A stretch of DNA of 64,000 nt from Linepithema humile (taxonomy: Eukaryota > Arthropoda > Insecta > Hymenoptera > Formicidae), in NCBI RefSeq assembly GCF_040581485.1, contig NC_090131.1, positions 2,852,001 to 2,916,000 on the forward strand, written 5' to 3'. The notes beneath the pieces were generated by a model. The model searched no databases. It was not told the origin of the DNA and saw nothing but the letters and a program-made list of their open reading frames with translations. Shown in pieces: positions 46,086 to 57,050 of this stretch (positions are counted from its first letter, which is position 1; each line of letters begins with the position of its first letter). The translations under genes and the position numbers were made by a program.

Positions 46086-48833
46086 TTTTAGGAGTTGTGT
46101 TTCTTTTATCTCGACTTACCTCCAATTTGCATAAGTAATTTAATCATGAATTTAAGATGCATCAAGATGCAGTAAGAAAATGGGATGTGATGGGGATTGT
46201 TAATAAACAAGACAGAATGCTTCCACGTATAAATCTGCTTCTTGTTATACAACACGTTGAGCCTTATAAGTATATTAACACGTATTTGGATTATTTTTGA
46301 TACGTTTATCCCTTGTTCTCCCGTTCGTTTTACCCCCAGCTAGTACATATAGTATATTATTTTCTTCTACGCTCGAGCGTAAAACGTACTGAGTAACAGG
46401 AGCACCCGGTATATCACTCGAAACAATAACCAAATGTTCTAAATAAAATCGAGAAATTAGGATTAACAAAAATAATATTTTATCAGAAATTAATTTGAAA
46501 AAGGAGAACTCATTACAAATTATAATCAGCAATGTTTTCCTATTCTTATATAACTAGATTTTTACATAACTCCAATTTTTAATTTCTGGTTTCTGTTCTA
46601 CATATATCATCCCGAAGGATCCATTTCGATGTTTATGGTAAAATATAAATGCTATTCATGCGCTTATAATCTCTTACTTTTACTTTACATTTTATTAATA
46701 ACACTTAAGTATTAATAATTAAATTAAAATAATTTGTATTTTCAAAGTAATTCATTTTGAAAAAAAAATTATTCCTAAATAAAATGATATTGTAACGAAA
46801 AGAAACTTGAATAATGCACAATGCATTGCACAATACATTACGGATGGATAAACATTAATAATTACTAAAAAAACGCTACATACTCCAATAATTTGTACAT
46901 TTAAACAGTCTCTACGATGAAACACGTATCGACCTACCTATCTAGTGCCTAAAATCAGCGAAACCGTATAGGAATCGTTCATACATTATGTTATATCTAG
47001 CAAAACGATATTATTATATGGTGTATCCAGTCTTGTTGCCGCTCGACAAAGAGCTGCGCTATTTAATTTTCCATTTTTTTTTGTCATTTATAGATTAGTA
47101 TGGTCTTTCACATACGATCAAAACACGAATTTGGTTTATTTCTAAGCTACTGAGTGGACAACATTATACTGGAAGGTATATTATTCTACGGCAGAGAACA
47201 CTAATCAGAAAACGACATAAAATCGTCGACGTTCATTGTCGTTATTGTAATTGAGAAAACCGTAACTTATTGAAAGACATTGTTCCCATATAAAAAAAGT
47301 TTCATTGAAAACTTTGATAGAATGTAAAATTTTTAATTTGAGTTCCCAATTTTAACAAAATACGTTTCCATTTTGACACTGAAGTACTCCTTCGCAAAAA
47401 CTTGTCGCAAAAAATTGTCTGTTAAAGGAAAAACGTGTAAAAAAAATTCTATGTATCAGTTTCTGTCTTAGGAAATTAATGGTCCGACAATCAGTTCGAT
47501 ATGATTTTTACTAATTATTTGAAGTCTTATTATATTTATAGTCTTATGGCGGCTAAATCTTTTTTTTTGCCACATTTTTTTCGCATGAAACCATATTTCC
47601 CAAATGCGCACTGTTGCACGTAACCAATTTAATTTCCTCTTTCTTGCATTGTGATCAGTAAAATAAATGGCATTTAGAATATATTGTAACGATAATACGT
47701 AAAGTAATCAAATTGTATTTGTTGTATCCTAAGTATGTGGATATGCACATAGCTATACCTAACAATTATCACATCAAGCTTCCCCAACCGCTGTAAAAAA
47801 TCCTTTTGTCTTTGATAGAAAGTTGTATTCGTCGCATCACACTGAAGACAGTCATGCTCAATCCCCAGATTCAGGACCATGACATTTTCTAAAGACATCG
47901 AAAAGCATCAGAAATGGGTCGAAATCAACGCCTCTACTAACGCACGGTTTCTGATGTGAACATACTCGGATACGAACTGAAAAATCTGTTTACTTTCATA
48001 ACGCCTACTTGGTTGGCGCACCGAAATAAGGCACCACATTCGACGCTGTTTACGCGATCGATCGTAGAAACTGGTCACTGATTCCTACGGGGGTGCGATC
48101 GAATCGACGCGATCTTCAGGTTTTGCTAGTTGCGAGTCAATCGGATTAGCCTCTTTTCCAATTCAGTCTAATCCCTCGGGGCCGTTGAACGACTTGCATT
48201 CCGACTCTTTATAATACAACGTCGAGCGTAGTTATTACCATCGTAGCGATTGACGAAACATACTTCTCTCGAGTCTTTGGAAGTCTCATCTGAAGCTTCA
48301 AAGTACGTATATCAATTCTTATTGCTGTGCCTGCATCACATGTAACACATTCTTCCATTTGTTATTGACTTTGTGTTTCTTCGTGTCGCATCGTGGCGAC
48401 CGTGTTTTCTGCGAGAGTTTCTATCACTCTTTGCGGAAGATCCTTATGAGCTTTGAAAATTATTAGGACGACGAGAAGCAGAGGAACTAAACACGCCTCC
48501 GGCGCAACGTATGTACCCTTTTTTGATCCTCGTTGAATAGGCTGTTACTCATTTGAACATGTGGCAGAGTCGATTTACTTGTTTCTCAAATTCTATGCTG
48601 CTAAATTATTCTGCGAGGCTAACCGCTAGTCAAACGGTCTCTTCTGTCACACTTCTCGACATGTGCAAAATTCCGAGGCTGAAACGAAAGAAAAACATTG
48701 AAGAATGTTCTCGCTGTTTAACTGAAGACTTGACACAAAAAAAGTTCCAAGTGCCATTTTTTTGAAATTGTTTATGTATGAAAGGTTACATGAAAAGTTT
48801 TTATGAATTTATAAAACTACCTCGCAATATTTT
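46086..48833. other. AT-rich spacer between convergent genes
   Basis: This region lies between the 3' ends of ds (+) and the transporter (-). It is AT-rich, and short open frames such as those near 47674-47898 and 48553-48765 show no domain. I see no gene. Confidence 0.65.
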
Positions 48834-48839
48834 TTTATT
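48834..48839 (-). terminator. Candidate transporter polyadenylation signal
   Basis: AATAAA on the minus strand, about 150 bp after the transporter stop codon at 48990. Confidence 0.5.
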
Positions 48840-48989
48840 TTTGGCGCTTACAACTTTTTTCCGTCAAGTCTTCATTTCTTAATGATCTGCAGATAAGCCA
48901 GCGATTTGCTAAGCGATGACTTGCTAATGAATCAATGTGATCTACAATGATCGTACAAAGTGATAGCCTAGCCCTACCAACAAGCGTGT

Positions 48990-49112
48990 TTACTTGGCGA
49001 TCCCCGTTATCCGCGTGTCGTCCTGCATCTCGACAACGACGGTATCAGGATCAGGTACCCTGTTGGCGGAAAGACATCCATTGGCGATAGTTGTTGGCAG
49101 CACGGTCTCCGA
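48990..49112 (-). CDS. EAAT exon 10: cytoplasmic C-terminus
   Basis: After a TTCTAG acceptor it encodes a 40-residue acidic tail, beginning SETVLPTTIANG and ending ITGIAK with TAA. The tail is weakly conserved in the family. Its assignment rests on phase, position and the clean stop. Confidence 0.75.
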   Translation of the reverse strand, partial: SETVLPTTIANGCLSANRVPDPDTVVVEMQDDTRITGIAK

Positions 49113-52100
49113 CTAGAATCAAATCGAATTAAGTTAAGAATTGTAAAATGCCGCAATCGAGATTATTTTATTCGCAGAAACGAATAGAATAAATATTAAA
49201 AATCTTACTTGATAAGCTGCTGCGTCCAATGCCATCAGTTCCTTCTTCGACAACTGTTCGACTACTGCAGCGGCATAACAATCTCCTAACATGTTGTTAG
49301 TGGTCCTTATCCGATCTCTAGTTGACATAAAATATCATTCATATTAATCCCAAAGAAAGAATATAACTTACAATAATACTTTATCTCTACAAGATTTAAT
49401 GTAATGAGAAATTTTTTCAAAATACATACCAGTGCGTAATATTGATTGATACTTACACAAACCAGTCGATCGCGAACAAAAGAGAAACGTCATTCACAGG
49501 AGCATCAATGGCGCTTAAAACAACCAGCAGCAAAACCAGCGCAGCACTTGGCACCGAAGCAGATGATACAGAAGCAGCGGTGGACGTCAAACTTTACAAA
49601 ACAGAATGACGAAAAGATAAGAAAAATAAATAAATAGTACAGTATATAATAAATGTATATAAATATAATTGAATAAAAGTATTCACGTAAACAAAATGAT
49701 AAAAAAGTCAATTGTAGGAGAGAGAAAAAAAAGCTTACATAACGGTAATAATCTCCCCGAAGCCCAGGAAGATACCATTCATCTGGGCGATGAATATGCT
49801 GGCCACAGCAACGAAGAGCGCAGTACCGTCCATGTTAATATTGCAACCGATCGGGAGGACGAATCTGGTTACTCTAGGGTCGACGCTGAGCTTCTCGGTC
49901 ATCAGACGAAAAGTCACAGGAAGTGCGGCAGCCCTGTACAAAACTGCGTTAGCAAAAATCGGGCAAGACACATTTCCGATGATAGAAAGATTCGCTCCAC
50001 GTCGCCTGTTGCCGAAGTCGTTGGTCATTCTGGCGTAAACTTATGTGATAGACAGCAGCATGATTTACCAAGAATCTCTTAAATGTAACTGATCAAGGGT
50101 TGAATTGAATAAAACGGATGTAAGGGCGCAGAGAAACGATATATGAATGAAAGGTGATATACTCGGAAATTCGTATTGACGTGTTATAAATTGTGGAAAG
50201 TATCAGCGAGTAGAGAGTAGAAAAAGTGCCAGAGCAACAGCCAGAATGACCGTAAGAACAACCTGAAAATCAACTTGAGATTAGCTTAGATCGCAAGCCC
50301 GCAAGATAACACGCCGGACACCAGAATCGCCCGCTCGCTTCCTACAACAGACAATTGTATATACCTTCATGTTGCGGCCATCAATTACTTACCAAGCGCT
50401 ACCCTCGGTCTTTCATAGTCAACCACCTGCAAAAGGCCGCGTGCAGTGCGTGTTCTAATACATCATCATGATATTCATACAGTCTCTGTTCAGATACACT
50501 GAGAACAGTTTCTCAGTCAGTCACAGTGTACGCACAGTTGTGTACGCTCTCTTCTGGAAACAGTTAATCCACAGAGAAAACAGATTGAGTTAGACAACTG
50601 TATAAAACCTAGCCGGATCATAAAACGATATAAGCACTGTTAAAGCAATAAGAGGAAGCAATGAAGAAAATGGATAGTAGCGGAAATAGATTTTATATGT
50701 GGGAAATTAAAGAGAGTTTTCAACATAGTTAACGTATGTTAGATCGAGAACGAAAGAAGGGACGGACTTTAGAGAGGATGATTTCGTAGTGCGAACTGAA
50801 AAAATGATCGTTGCTTTGCGCGACTCTCAAAAATGAATTATCAAAGAGACAAATGATCGCACGTTGTGTTCAGCAGTACAGCCGGTCATCGACGTCCTCG
50901 TCGTACCTGCAAGAGCGAGTCTGACGCAAGGAACCAATATTTTTTCAGTTCATTTGTCTTTAAAAAACAATGTTTGTACTTAAATTTTATCATATAGTTT
51001 GGCGTGAAGGCCCACTTTGGCAGTTTCTTCTCCCTTTTCCTCACTGCCCTCGCGAGGGAAAAGTTCAAAGATACCGATGACGAGTCCCTAGCAGACTTTC
51101 ACGCCGAGAATCAGTCCAGGTAACACGGAGTCAGCAGATCGCCGGTTTGGACAACAATATATTGTCAAATAATGCCGCGACAACGCAATCATACTTTCAA
51201 ACTCTCTGATTCTTTAGCCGGGAACATGTGATATGTTAGTTTCGCGCTAACGAAATTCCGTTTGCATCACCATAAAGAATCTGGCAATGTATTGGCAATG
51301 AATCGGAAGTTCGTGTAGTCTAATAATCGAAAACCGGAAGTATCAGCATTCTAAGTGCTACCCGGAACTGCATACCTCTTTCCCTCTTTTTCTCTTTCTC
51401 ATGTGGCATGGCGAGCTCTCCTCGCAAGCAAACATTAAAAGAGATTGTGATATGTGGAGCAAGGACCAATAGGATAATCGGAAATTGTGGCCAGCTTCTA
51501 CAACGTTTTTATAGAGAAGAGATATCAAGCAAGAGAGATATAAAGTTGTGACAATTTAGCCAAAAAGTTGTACAAAGCTGGCTCAAAAGATTTGGAAGGG
51601 ATATCGGAATCGTGGCCTCGCAAAGCCTCCACACAGCTGGCTGAAACATATTGTCTCTATCAATCGATATTCGGTACACGTCTTTCATCGCCACGCATCA
51701 CTCATTGTCTGCTCCGTTTTTTTTTTGTTTTTTTTCAACGATGTCAAATGTTTTGGAAGCAACTATTGCACTATTAATCGCGCGACGGACCAGCTCCATT
51801 TCGCGTAGATATAAAAAGGTCCACGTGACAAGAGCAAAAGGGAGGGAGAAAACAGAAACGGAATGTCTGCGGGAGGCGACCGACGAGGAAACAGAGGCCA
51901 CGAGGTCAGAAAGTACGATCACAACGTTGACCGAGGCCCTGTGAGGCAGGCGAAATGGATTCTCTCAAGGTCGGGCTCGGGTTCGAAGATCGACGACTCA
52001 CGTTGATGCCATGGCGAAGGCGGTGAGGGTACCCTGGGCCAGGCCGGCGTAGAATTTAAAGGGGTTCTTTCTAACGAAGGCCATATATATCAGCTGCATG

Positions 52101-55100
52101 ATCACTAGTTGATAGAGAAAGACACCGATCACAATCGTGACGATGAACCATGCCAGCTGCGACATCACCAGTACCAGATCGTCCACGCCGAGTATTTTGC
52201 CCGCTATTACGGAAGTGATGCCGACTGGTGTCATCCTGAAAGTTCAAAATGTTCTCCGTGTTCTTATCGGCAATCTTTTGTACCGCGTCGTAAAGTATTT
52301 GCTCTCTCTCTCTCTATTTTCGTGGAGACACTTACCACATAACCGTCGAGACCATTCGCATGATGACCTCGAACACAGCCTTGAAGAAGTCTATGACGAC
52401 TTGACCTTTCTCGCCAAGTGTTCCCAAGAACGTGCCGAAGACCAAACAGAAGAAAACTATGCCTAGAGTATTCGTACCGCTTCTATACTGTATCACTCTG
52501 ATCAATTCTTCGTCACCTAGAACTTCCGTTGGCAGCTGATCAGTGACATTCTGCACCGGTTGCTTTTTCGGGACGTACACCGTGTGCGCCTGCAACGATA
52601 TCTCATTGTTTAACATCAAATCAATTTCAGATTCGATAGCGCATCGAAAACGTCGGAGAATATATTTACCTGCTGGAAAGCTGCTTGAAACAAATTGTCC
52701 GGGAACATGTTCCTGTAAATTAATTAATTTACGATTGTACGTATTCCCCTTCTAGATCAATTTATTATACAAGTGGACGGTGTCTTTTCGTATTAAAAAT
52801 AACACGTGTTCCACGGCCTTCGTTTTATTCATAGCTTTTATATATTGATTAAGGCGCTTTCCGCATCGCGAGCTTTAACGATTTTTCGATAAAAACGATC
52901 TTGAGCGGTCTTACTCGCGCTATCGAAGCGAGCGTTTATTAGTTTCCGATATAATGAGCAGTGTCCTGATTTTAATGCGACATTCGAAGATTCGTGTGTG
53001 TTGAGCGTTGCGCGAATTTTACAGAGAATTTTCGACTGTATCTCGTGAACGAAACCACGCACGATCGATCAACTTCTATTTTCGTCTTGACGTAATAGTA
53101 TCTGCGATCACGATGAATTCCGTTTAGTGAAGTTCACGGTACGTGAAACGTTATGACCTTAATCCGGCTTAGATAACTATACCACTGAAATGATTCAGCG
53201 ATGGCGGTAAATAAGAGTTATTACAGGTATTATTATTCATGTTGCGTGTTTTATCATTGGACACGTCATTCCAATTTTCCCAATAAAAACCGCGACGAAA
53301 GATTTCGATCAAGTTAAAAATTTCAGCTACGAGAGAATTTCACGCACACGCAGCGACGAAGCAATTAAACGTAATTTGAAAATAAATTGATTGGAAGTGA
53401 TCCTTCATTGACACTGTTGTCTCATACGTTCCGTATGCGCTGACCTTCGCGCTTGATTACTTCCATTTTCAATAGGAAAACTTCCAAGTGAGTCTATGCA
53501 CATTATTGATATTGACAGAATCGATATCGGGCGATGAGTTATCGCGGACATAATTTACCTTCCCAGATCGAGCAGGCTGTCTAGTATGTTAACGGCTCTC
53601 GCGTGATGCGAGGAGGTAATCGATTCCCTGATGCCAGGATTACCAGGATGTATGACGAGCACTAGGGCTACACCAAGGACAGCGTTGAGCAAGGACGTCA
53701 GTATGAAGTATACTAGAGTACGAACGGCGATCATCCCGTTCATTCTGGCGTTCAAACTCGCTGAACCTAGAATACGTGAAAATAAATGAGAAACGTCCGA
53801 GACGAGCGCGCTGCGTCGCAACCGTTCACGGGGGAAGAAACTTACCTGATATAAGGCTCGCGATTACCAAAGGTAAAATCATTAGTTTTAGCAATCTCAT
53901 AAAGAGTTCTCCCGGATAGCTAATCAGCATTACCGCATCATCCCCAAGGTCCAGAGGTCGCAAGCCGAATCCTGGGAGGAGATGTTATCATATTAATCCG
54001 CGATTCTGCGCCATGCGACAACGTCACTTTTTCATTTGCATACAAAGTACTCAAGGGATTCTACTACGTATTTGTCCTTGAACTATATTTAAACTTATTA
54101 CAGTCAACCGCTTTATTACTTGATCGCGAAGAAAGGGCGGCTTGGTTGAAAGGATGAAAGCTTCATCAATTCTCTTACACGGTCAAATTAATTTTATAAA
54201 TTGTTCGCTAATATATAGACGTGGGCAAATATGTCCTCGAAGAAATAACTGATTGCAATAAGCCGTTATGCGGATGGCAAATAGTTGTGTCAGCGTTTGC
54301 AGAAGAAAAAAAGTGGATGATGACATGTAAAGAAAAAAGGCTTGAATCTTTTACTTGAAAAAGACGTATGAATGAAACCTTTGATTTAGATTCGAACTGA
54401 CCTATCGAGCAACGTTGTATAAATTATTACAATGCCGTCAACGTTTCTATTTATAAAAAAATATCTATAGACTCATATATACTCACTCATTAAGTGCAAA
54501 ATCATGCCATCGGAAACGGAATTTTGCACAGATGTATACACCTACTCATGCATTGATTGTTCTATTAATAATCCTTCGCCGATCAAAAGATTATTCTTAT
54601 AAGTTTTTTTTTATTTCTCTACGTCAAATGTACCAACCGTCATGAAATCCACTAATGACTTATGCTACAACTGGACAATATCATCGAGTTATAATCGTAT
54701 CAAATCGAATCATAGATATATTCTGCGTTTCATTTTCGATATTACGTAGCACGCAGTAATAAAGTGAATTCCCTTTTAATTGAACAGGCTTCAAATCAAA
54801 TTGAATGATTCCGCGGAAGCGAATATATACACGACACGACGAGAGAGAGAAACCGTTGATATAAACGGCAGTATCTCCATTATATATAAGTTAGCTATAA
54901 GATCAAGTTAACATAATAGAACCTTTCAAGGAAGCCTTTCATCGGCGATCAACATCTTTTAACGAGATAGCATTATCTGTTTTATGTAACTAGTGATAAT
55001 TTCGAACTGGGTCGTTCGCGACGTACGTGTAAGATCGATGTATGTAAAAGTTCACAGTGCGTCATTGTAAGATATAAAATGTCTTGCGTTATATCTCACG

Positions 55101-55950
55101 TGTAAGTTTTAAAAATATTTACACGCTGCAGATGCTCCTTTATATATCTTACATCATGTTATTAAGATCATATCGTGTATGGCGTATAAAAATAATCATT
55201 TTTTTAAGAAATAAAAATTCGACACATGCACACGGAATAATTAATTTAATTATTCGGCCGAATAATATTTGTATGAATTTATCGTTGTACAAGATCTTCA
55301 CGAGCGTCAATGCTAAAAAAAGGTCATCTGTCACTGCCATGGCAAAAAAAAAAATCGCTGACTGTTGTAATATATTAGATCAATATCTACATAACATAGA
55401 ATTGGCTTATAAGGCTGCTAAAACGATTGCATGTATGATGTAGCATGCCGCAAATGGCAGTCATCATTTGTCACACGGCGATAGAAAGTGGATAAAAAAG
55501 AATAATGATTTGTGCAATATAAATTTTACATTGCGCATGTCATTATTTTCCACTTTGCTTCCCCTCGTTACACTATCTTCCAATTGCAACAAAGCATGTA
55601 AACAATTGCACAAAATGTTTTTAAATCAATCTTAATCGTTTTAAAGCTTGAAAAACTCAACAAAATAATCTCTTTAAGGAAAAAAAAAAAAAAAATTGAA
55701 AAGAACTTTTCGAAATTGCGATTTTAGCGATTACTGCTGTCACAGAAGGAACCGACAAGCATCCTCGACACTCACCGAGAATTATGCCGAAGAGTACGCC
55801 GGATAAGGTGACCATGAGCAGCAGGTTCTCTCGCATCCACTTCCTGGTGTCGGCGGTCACCTTGCGGGGACCCTGAGAGGCCGAGACGTCCTGCCCGCCC
55901 ATCTTGGCGAACAGATATTCGGAGAATCGGGCAGAGGACTTCTCCTCCAT
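48990..55950 (-). CDS. Excitatory amino acid transporter (SLC1/EAAT family), 10 exons
   Basis: A sodium-coupled plasma-membrane transporter that takes up glutamate or aspartate, typically in glia and neurons. The minus-strand exons are 55776-55950, 53846-53971, 53559-53766, 52670-52712, 52336-52589, 52002-52235, 49739-49933, 49457-49591, 49209-49317 and 48990-49112. All junctions are GT-AG and phases agree, giving 533 residues from the first in-frame ATG (55950; a second ATG is at 55902). Seen in order: TM1 RENLLLMVTLSGVLFGIILG, TM2 with MRLLKLMILPLVIASLI, RNMFPDNLFQAAF, an NVT glycosylation site in the loop, HP1 ASTAAALPVTFR, NMDGT, HP2 SSASVPSAALV and TM8 DWFVDRIRTTNNMLGD, which keeps the Asp and Arg of acidic-substrate members. 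Several glycines usual in HP2 and after TM8 are replaced. It could be EAAT1- or EAAT2-type; I cannot separate them by eye. Confidence 0.93.
49209..49317 (-). CDS. EAAT exon 9: TM8 substrate-binding helix
   Basis: Starts phase 2 after ACTAG and ends phase 0 at CAA/GTAAGA. It encodes DRIRTTNNMLGDCYAAAVV and EQLSKKEL. Confidence 0.93.
49457..49591 (-). CDS. EAAT exon 8: HP2 and start of TM8
   Basis: Acceptor GTAAAG, donor TTGT/GTAAGT, phase 2 at both ends. It encodes the second re-entrant hairpin, here SVSSASVPSAALV, then NDVSLLFAIDWF. Confidence 0.9.
49739..49933 (-). CDS. EAAT exon 7: HP1, TM7 with NMDGT
   Basis: Acceptor TACAG, donor TTAT/GTAAGC, phase 2 at both ends. It holds the most conserved part of the family: ALPVTFR, RVTRFVLP, NMDGTAL at about 49817-49837, and IFIAQMNG. 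Confidence 0.94.
49934..52001 (-). other. EAAT intron 6, no gene seen
   Basis: A 2.07-kb intron. The open frames in it are short and show no transporter or other domain. Confidence 0.7.
52002..52235 (-). CDS. EAAT exon 6: TM5 end, TM6 and start of HP1
   Basis: Starts phase 2 after TTTCAG and ends phase 2 at CAAC/GTGAGT. It contains MTPVGITSVIAGKILGVDDL and KFYAGLAQGTLTAFAMAST. Confidence 0.92.
52336..52589 (-). CDS. EAAT exon 5: extracellular loop, TM4 and TM5
   Basis: Phase 0 start after TTGCAG, ends phase 2 at TGTG/GTAAGT. It contains the NVT glycosylation sequon, SGTNTLGIVFFCLVFG and the helix before VMWMTPVGI. Confidence 0.92.
52670..52712 (-). CDS. EAAT exon 4: 43-bp microexon
   Basis: Encodes the conserved RNMFPDNLFQAAFQQ motif. 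Acceptor TTACAG, donor CAG/GTAAAT. It is too short to be found by open-frame length and was recognised from family similarity and phase. Confidence 0.9.
53559..53766 (-). CDS. EAAT exon 3: TM3 and following loop
   Basis: Acceptor TTCTAG, donor GGAAG/GTAAAT, ends phase 2. It contains GSASLNARMNGMIAVRTLVY, a hydrophobic helix and the HPGNP motif. Confidence 0.92.
53846..53971 (-). CDS. EAAT exon 2: TM2 region
   Basis: Acceptor CCCAG, donor TCAG/GTAAGT, phase 1 at both ends. It encodes GFGLRPLDLGDDAVML followed by the conserved FMRLLKLMILPLV. Confidence 0.92.
53972..55775 (-). other. EAAT intron 1, no gene seen
   Basis: A 1.8-kb AT-rich intron. It contains an 18-bp perfect palindrome at 55249-55266 and an A-run near 55680. 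An open frame on the plus strand (55084-55443) shows no domain. Confidence 0.65.
55249..55266. repeat. 18-bp perfect palindrome
   Basis: ATTATTCGGCCGAATAAT reads the same on both strands. A second overlapping dyad (GAATAATTA, three bases, TAATTATTC) lies just to its left. Confidence 0.85.
55776..55950 (-). CDS. EAAT exon 1: N-terminus and TM1
   Basis: The first in-frame ATG gives MEEKSSARFSEYLFAKMGG. The frame is open far upstream but starts only with non-ATG codons there. Donor CTCG/GTGAGT, ends phase 1. Confidence 0.85.
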
Positions 55951-57050
55951 CTCACTGGGCCGCCAGCAAGCGGCGTACCAGGGACCGGCGTCGGTCGCGT
56001 ACGAACAGGCCGATCCTCCCGTCGATCCCCCCAAGCTCCCTTCTCGCGATCTCTCGCGGCTAACGGCGGGGCCCCGGCAGCACCACGACGACGACGGGTT
56101 GCCGTTTTGGGGGTGTTTCGGTAAATCCGTGCGGAAGGACCAATCACTCGCGCCTACCAGACGCCGTAATAGCCTGACGGCCTGGCGGATGCCCAACTCG
56201 ATCGTGGTACCGGGATAGGGTTGGACTACCTCCTTAGAGATGCCGATGGCAATTGGTGGCTTCAGCGGGGCTCGCGAGACTGTCTACTCTCCTCCCGCGG
56301 GCTTGTCTGATTTTTTTTTTATGCGTATAATAATCCTATGCTGAGCCCGTGACGACTCGAACGTGCACTCCAAGATACAATGTGTTCCTTTTTAATTCTA
56401 AGCGAGAGAGAACGCGAAGAACTTTCGTGGAAGCAGACAATTTTCTCGCCGCGAGATCGCTGAGAGTGGCTCGGCTATTTGAGAATCGAACGTTCGTGCT
56501 ATTGCACAAGGTCAGTTACCCAAGAGGGCTGCTAGCATCCGTCTCTTCAAGAATAATGATTCTCACCGTCTCTGCTTCCAATTAGCGTGCGTCGCCTCGT
56601 CAAGTTGCTCTCGTCGGGAGGAAAGAGAAGCCTAGGCCGGTGCCTTTACACGATGACGATGCTAACGACGAAGGTGACGAAGACTCGAGTGCAATGGACT
56701 GTTCTGACGACTGTTGCCGACGTAACTGAGCGTGCGCGTCAATTCCCGACACGTTCTTCGCAAAGGATGAGCCCCGACTGCCTGGTTACCGGCGGATATT
56801 GCCGTATTGATTTGCCAGGATTTCACTATACCCCGAGCATCCCCCGGCAACGGCAGTGTACGCCTGCGCGAACTTCGGTGGTTAAGTCGGTCGCTAAAAC
56901 GTGGATATGCACTACCCCCTGATGCTGTCGCTGCGCGGTGGTGCATCGCGGAGCGAAGCGAGACGCGTAAGGGGAGATCAAGAGATGATGGTGGACGGAC
57001 GAGGGGATGGGGTGGCGGGACGCGATTTCATGTGCACAGAGAGCAATAAG
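55951..57050 (-). promoter_or_regulatory. CpG-rich region upstream of EAAT: probable promoter and 5' UTR
   Basis: GC- and CpG-rich sequence lies immediately upstream of the transporter's first ATG and gives way to AT-rich DNA at about 57060. Open frames on both strands are typical shadows of such DNA. I see no decisive TATA box. The transcription start cannot be placed by eye. Confidence 0.4.

Noticed and set aside
47674..47898. Minus-strand frame in the spacer considered as a transposase remnant
   Set aside because: I could not find a transposase motif in it or terminal repeats around it.
55951..56196. 82-residue N-terminal extension of the transporter
   Set aside because: The frame is open but begins with TTG, has no family similarity and lies in CpG-rich DNA; it is more likely 5' UTR.
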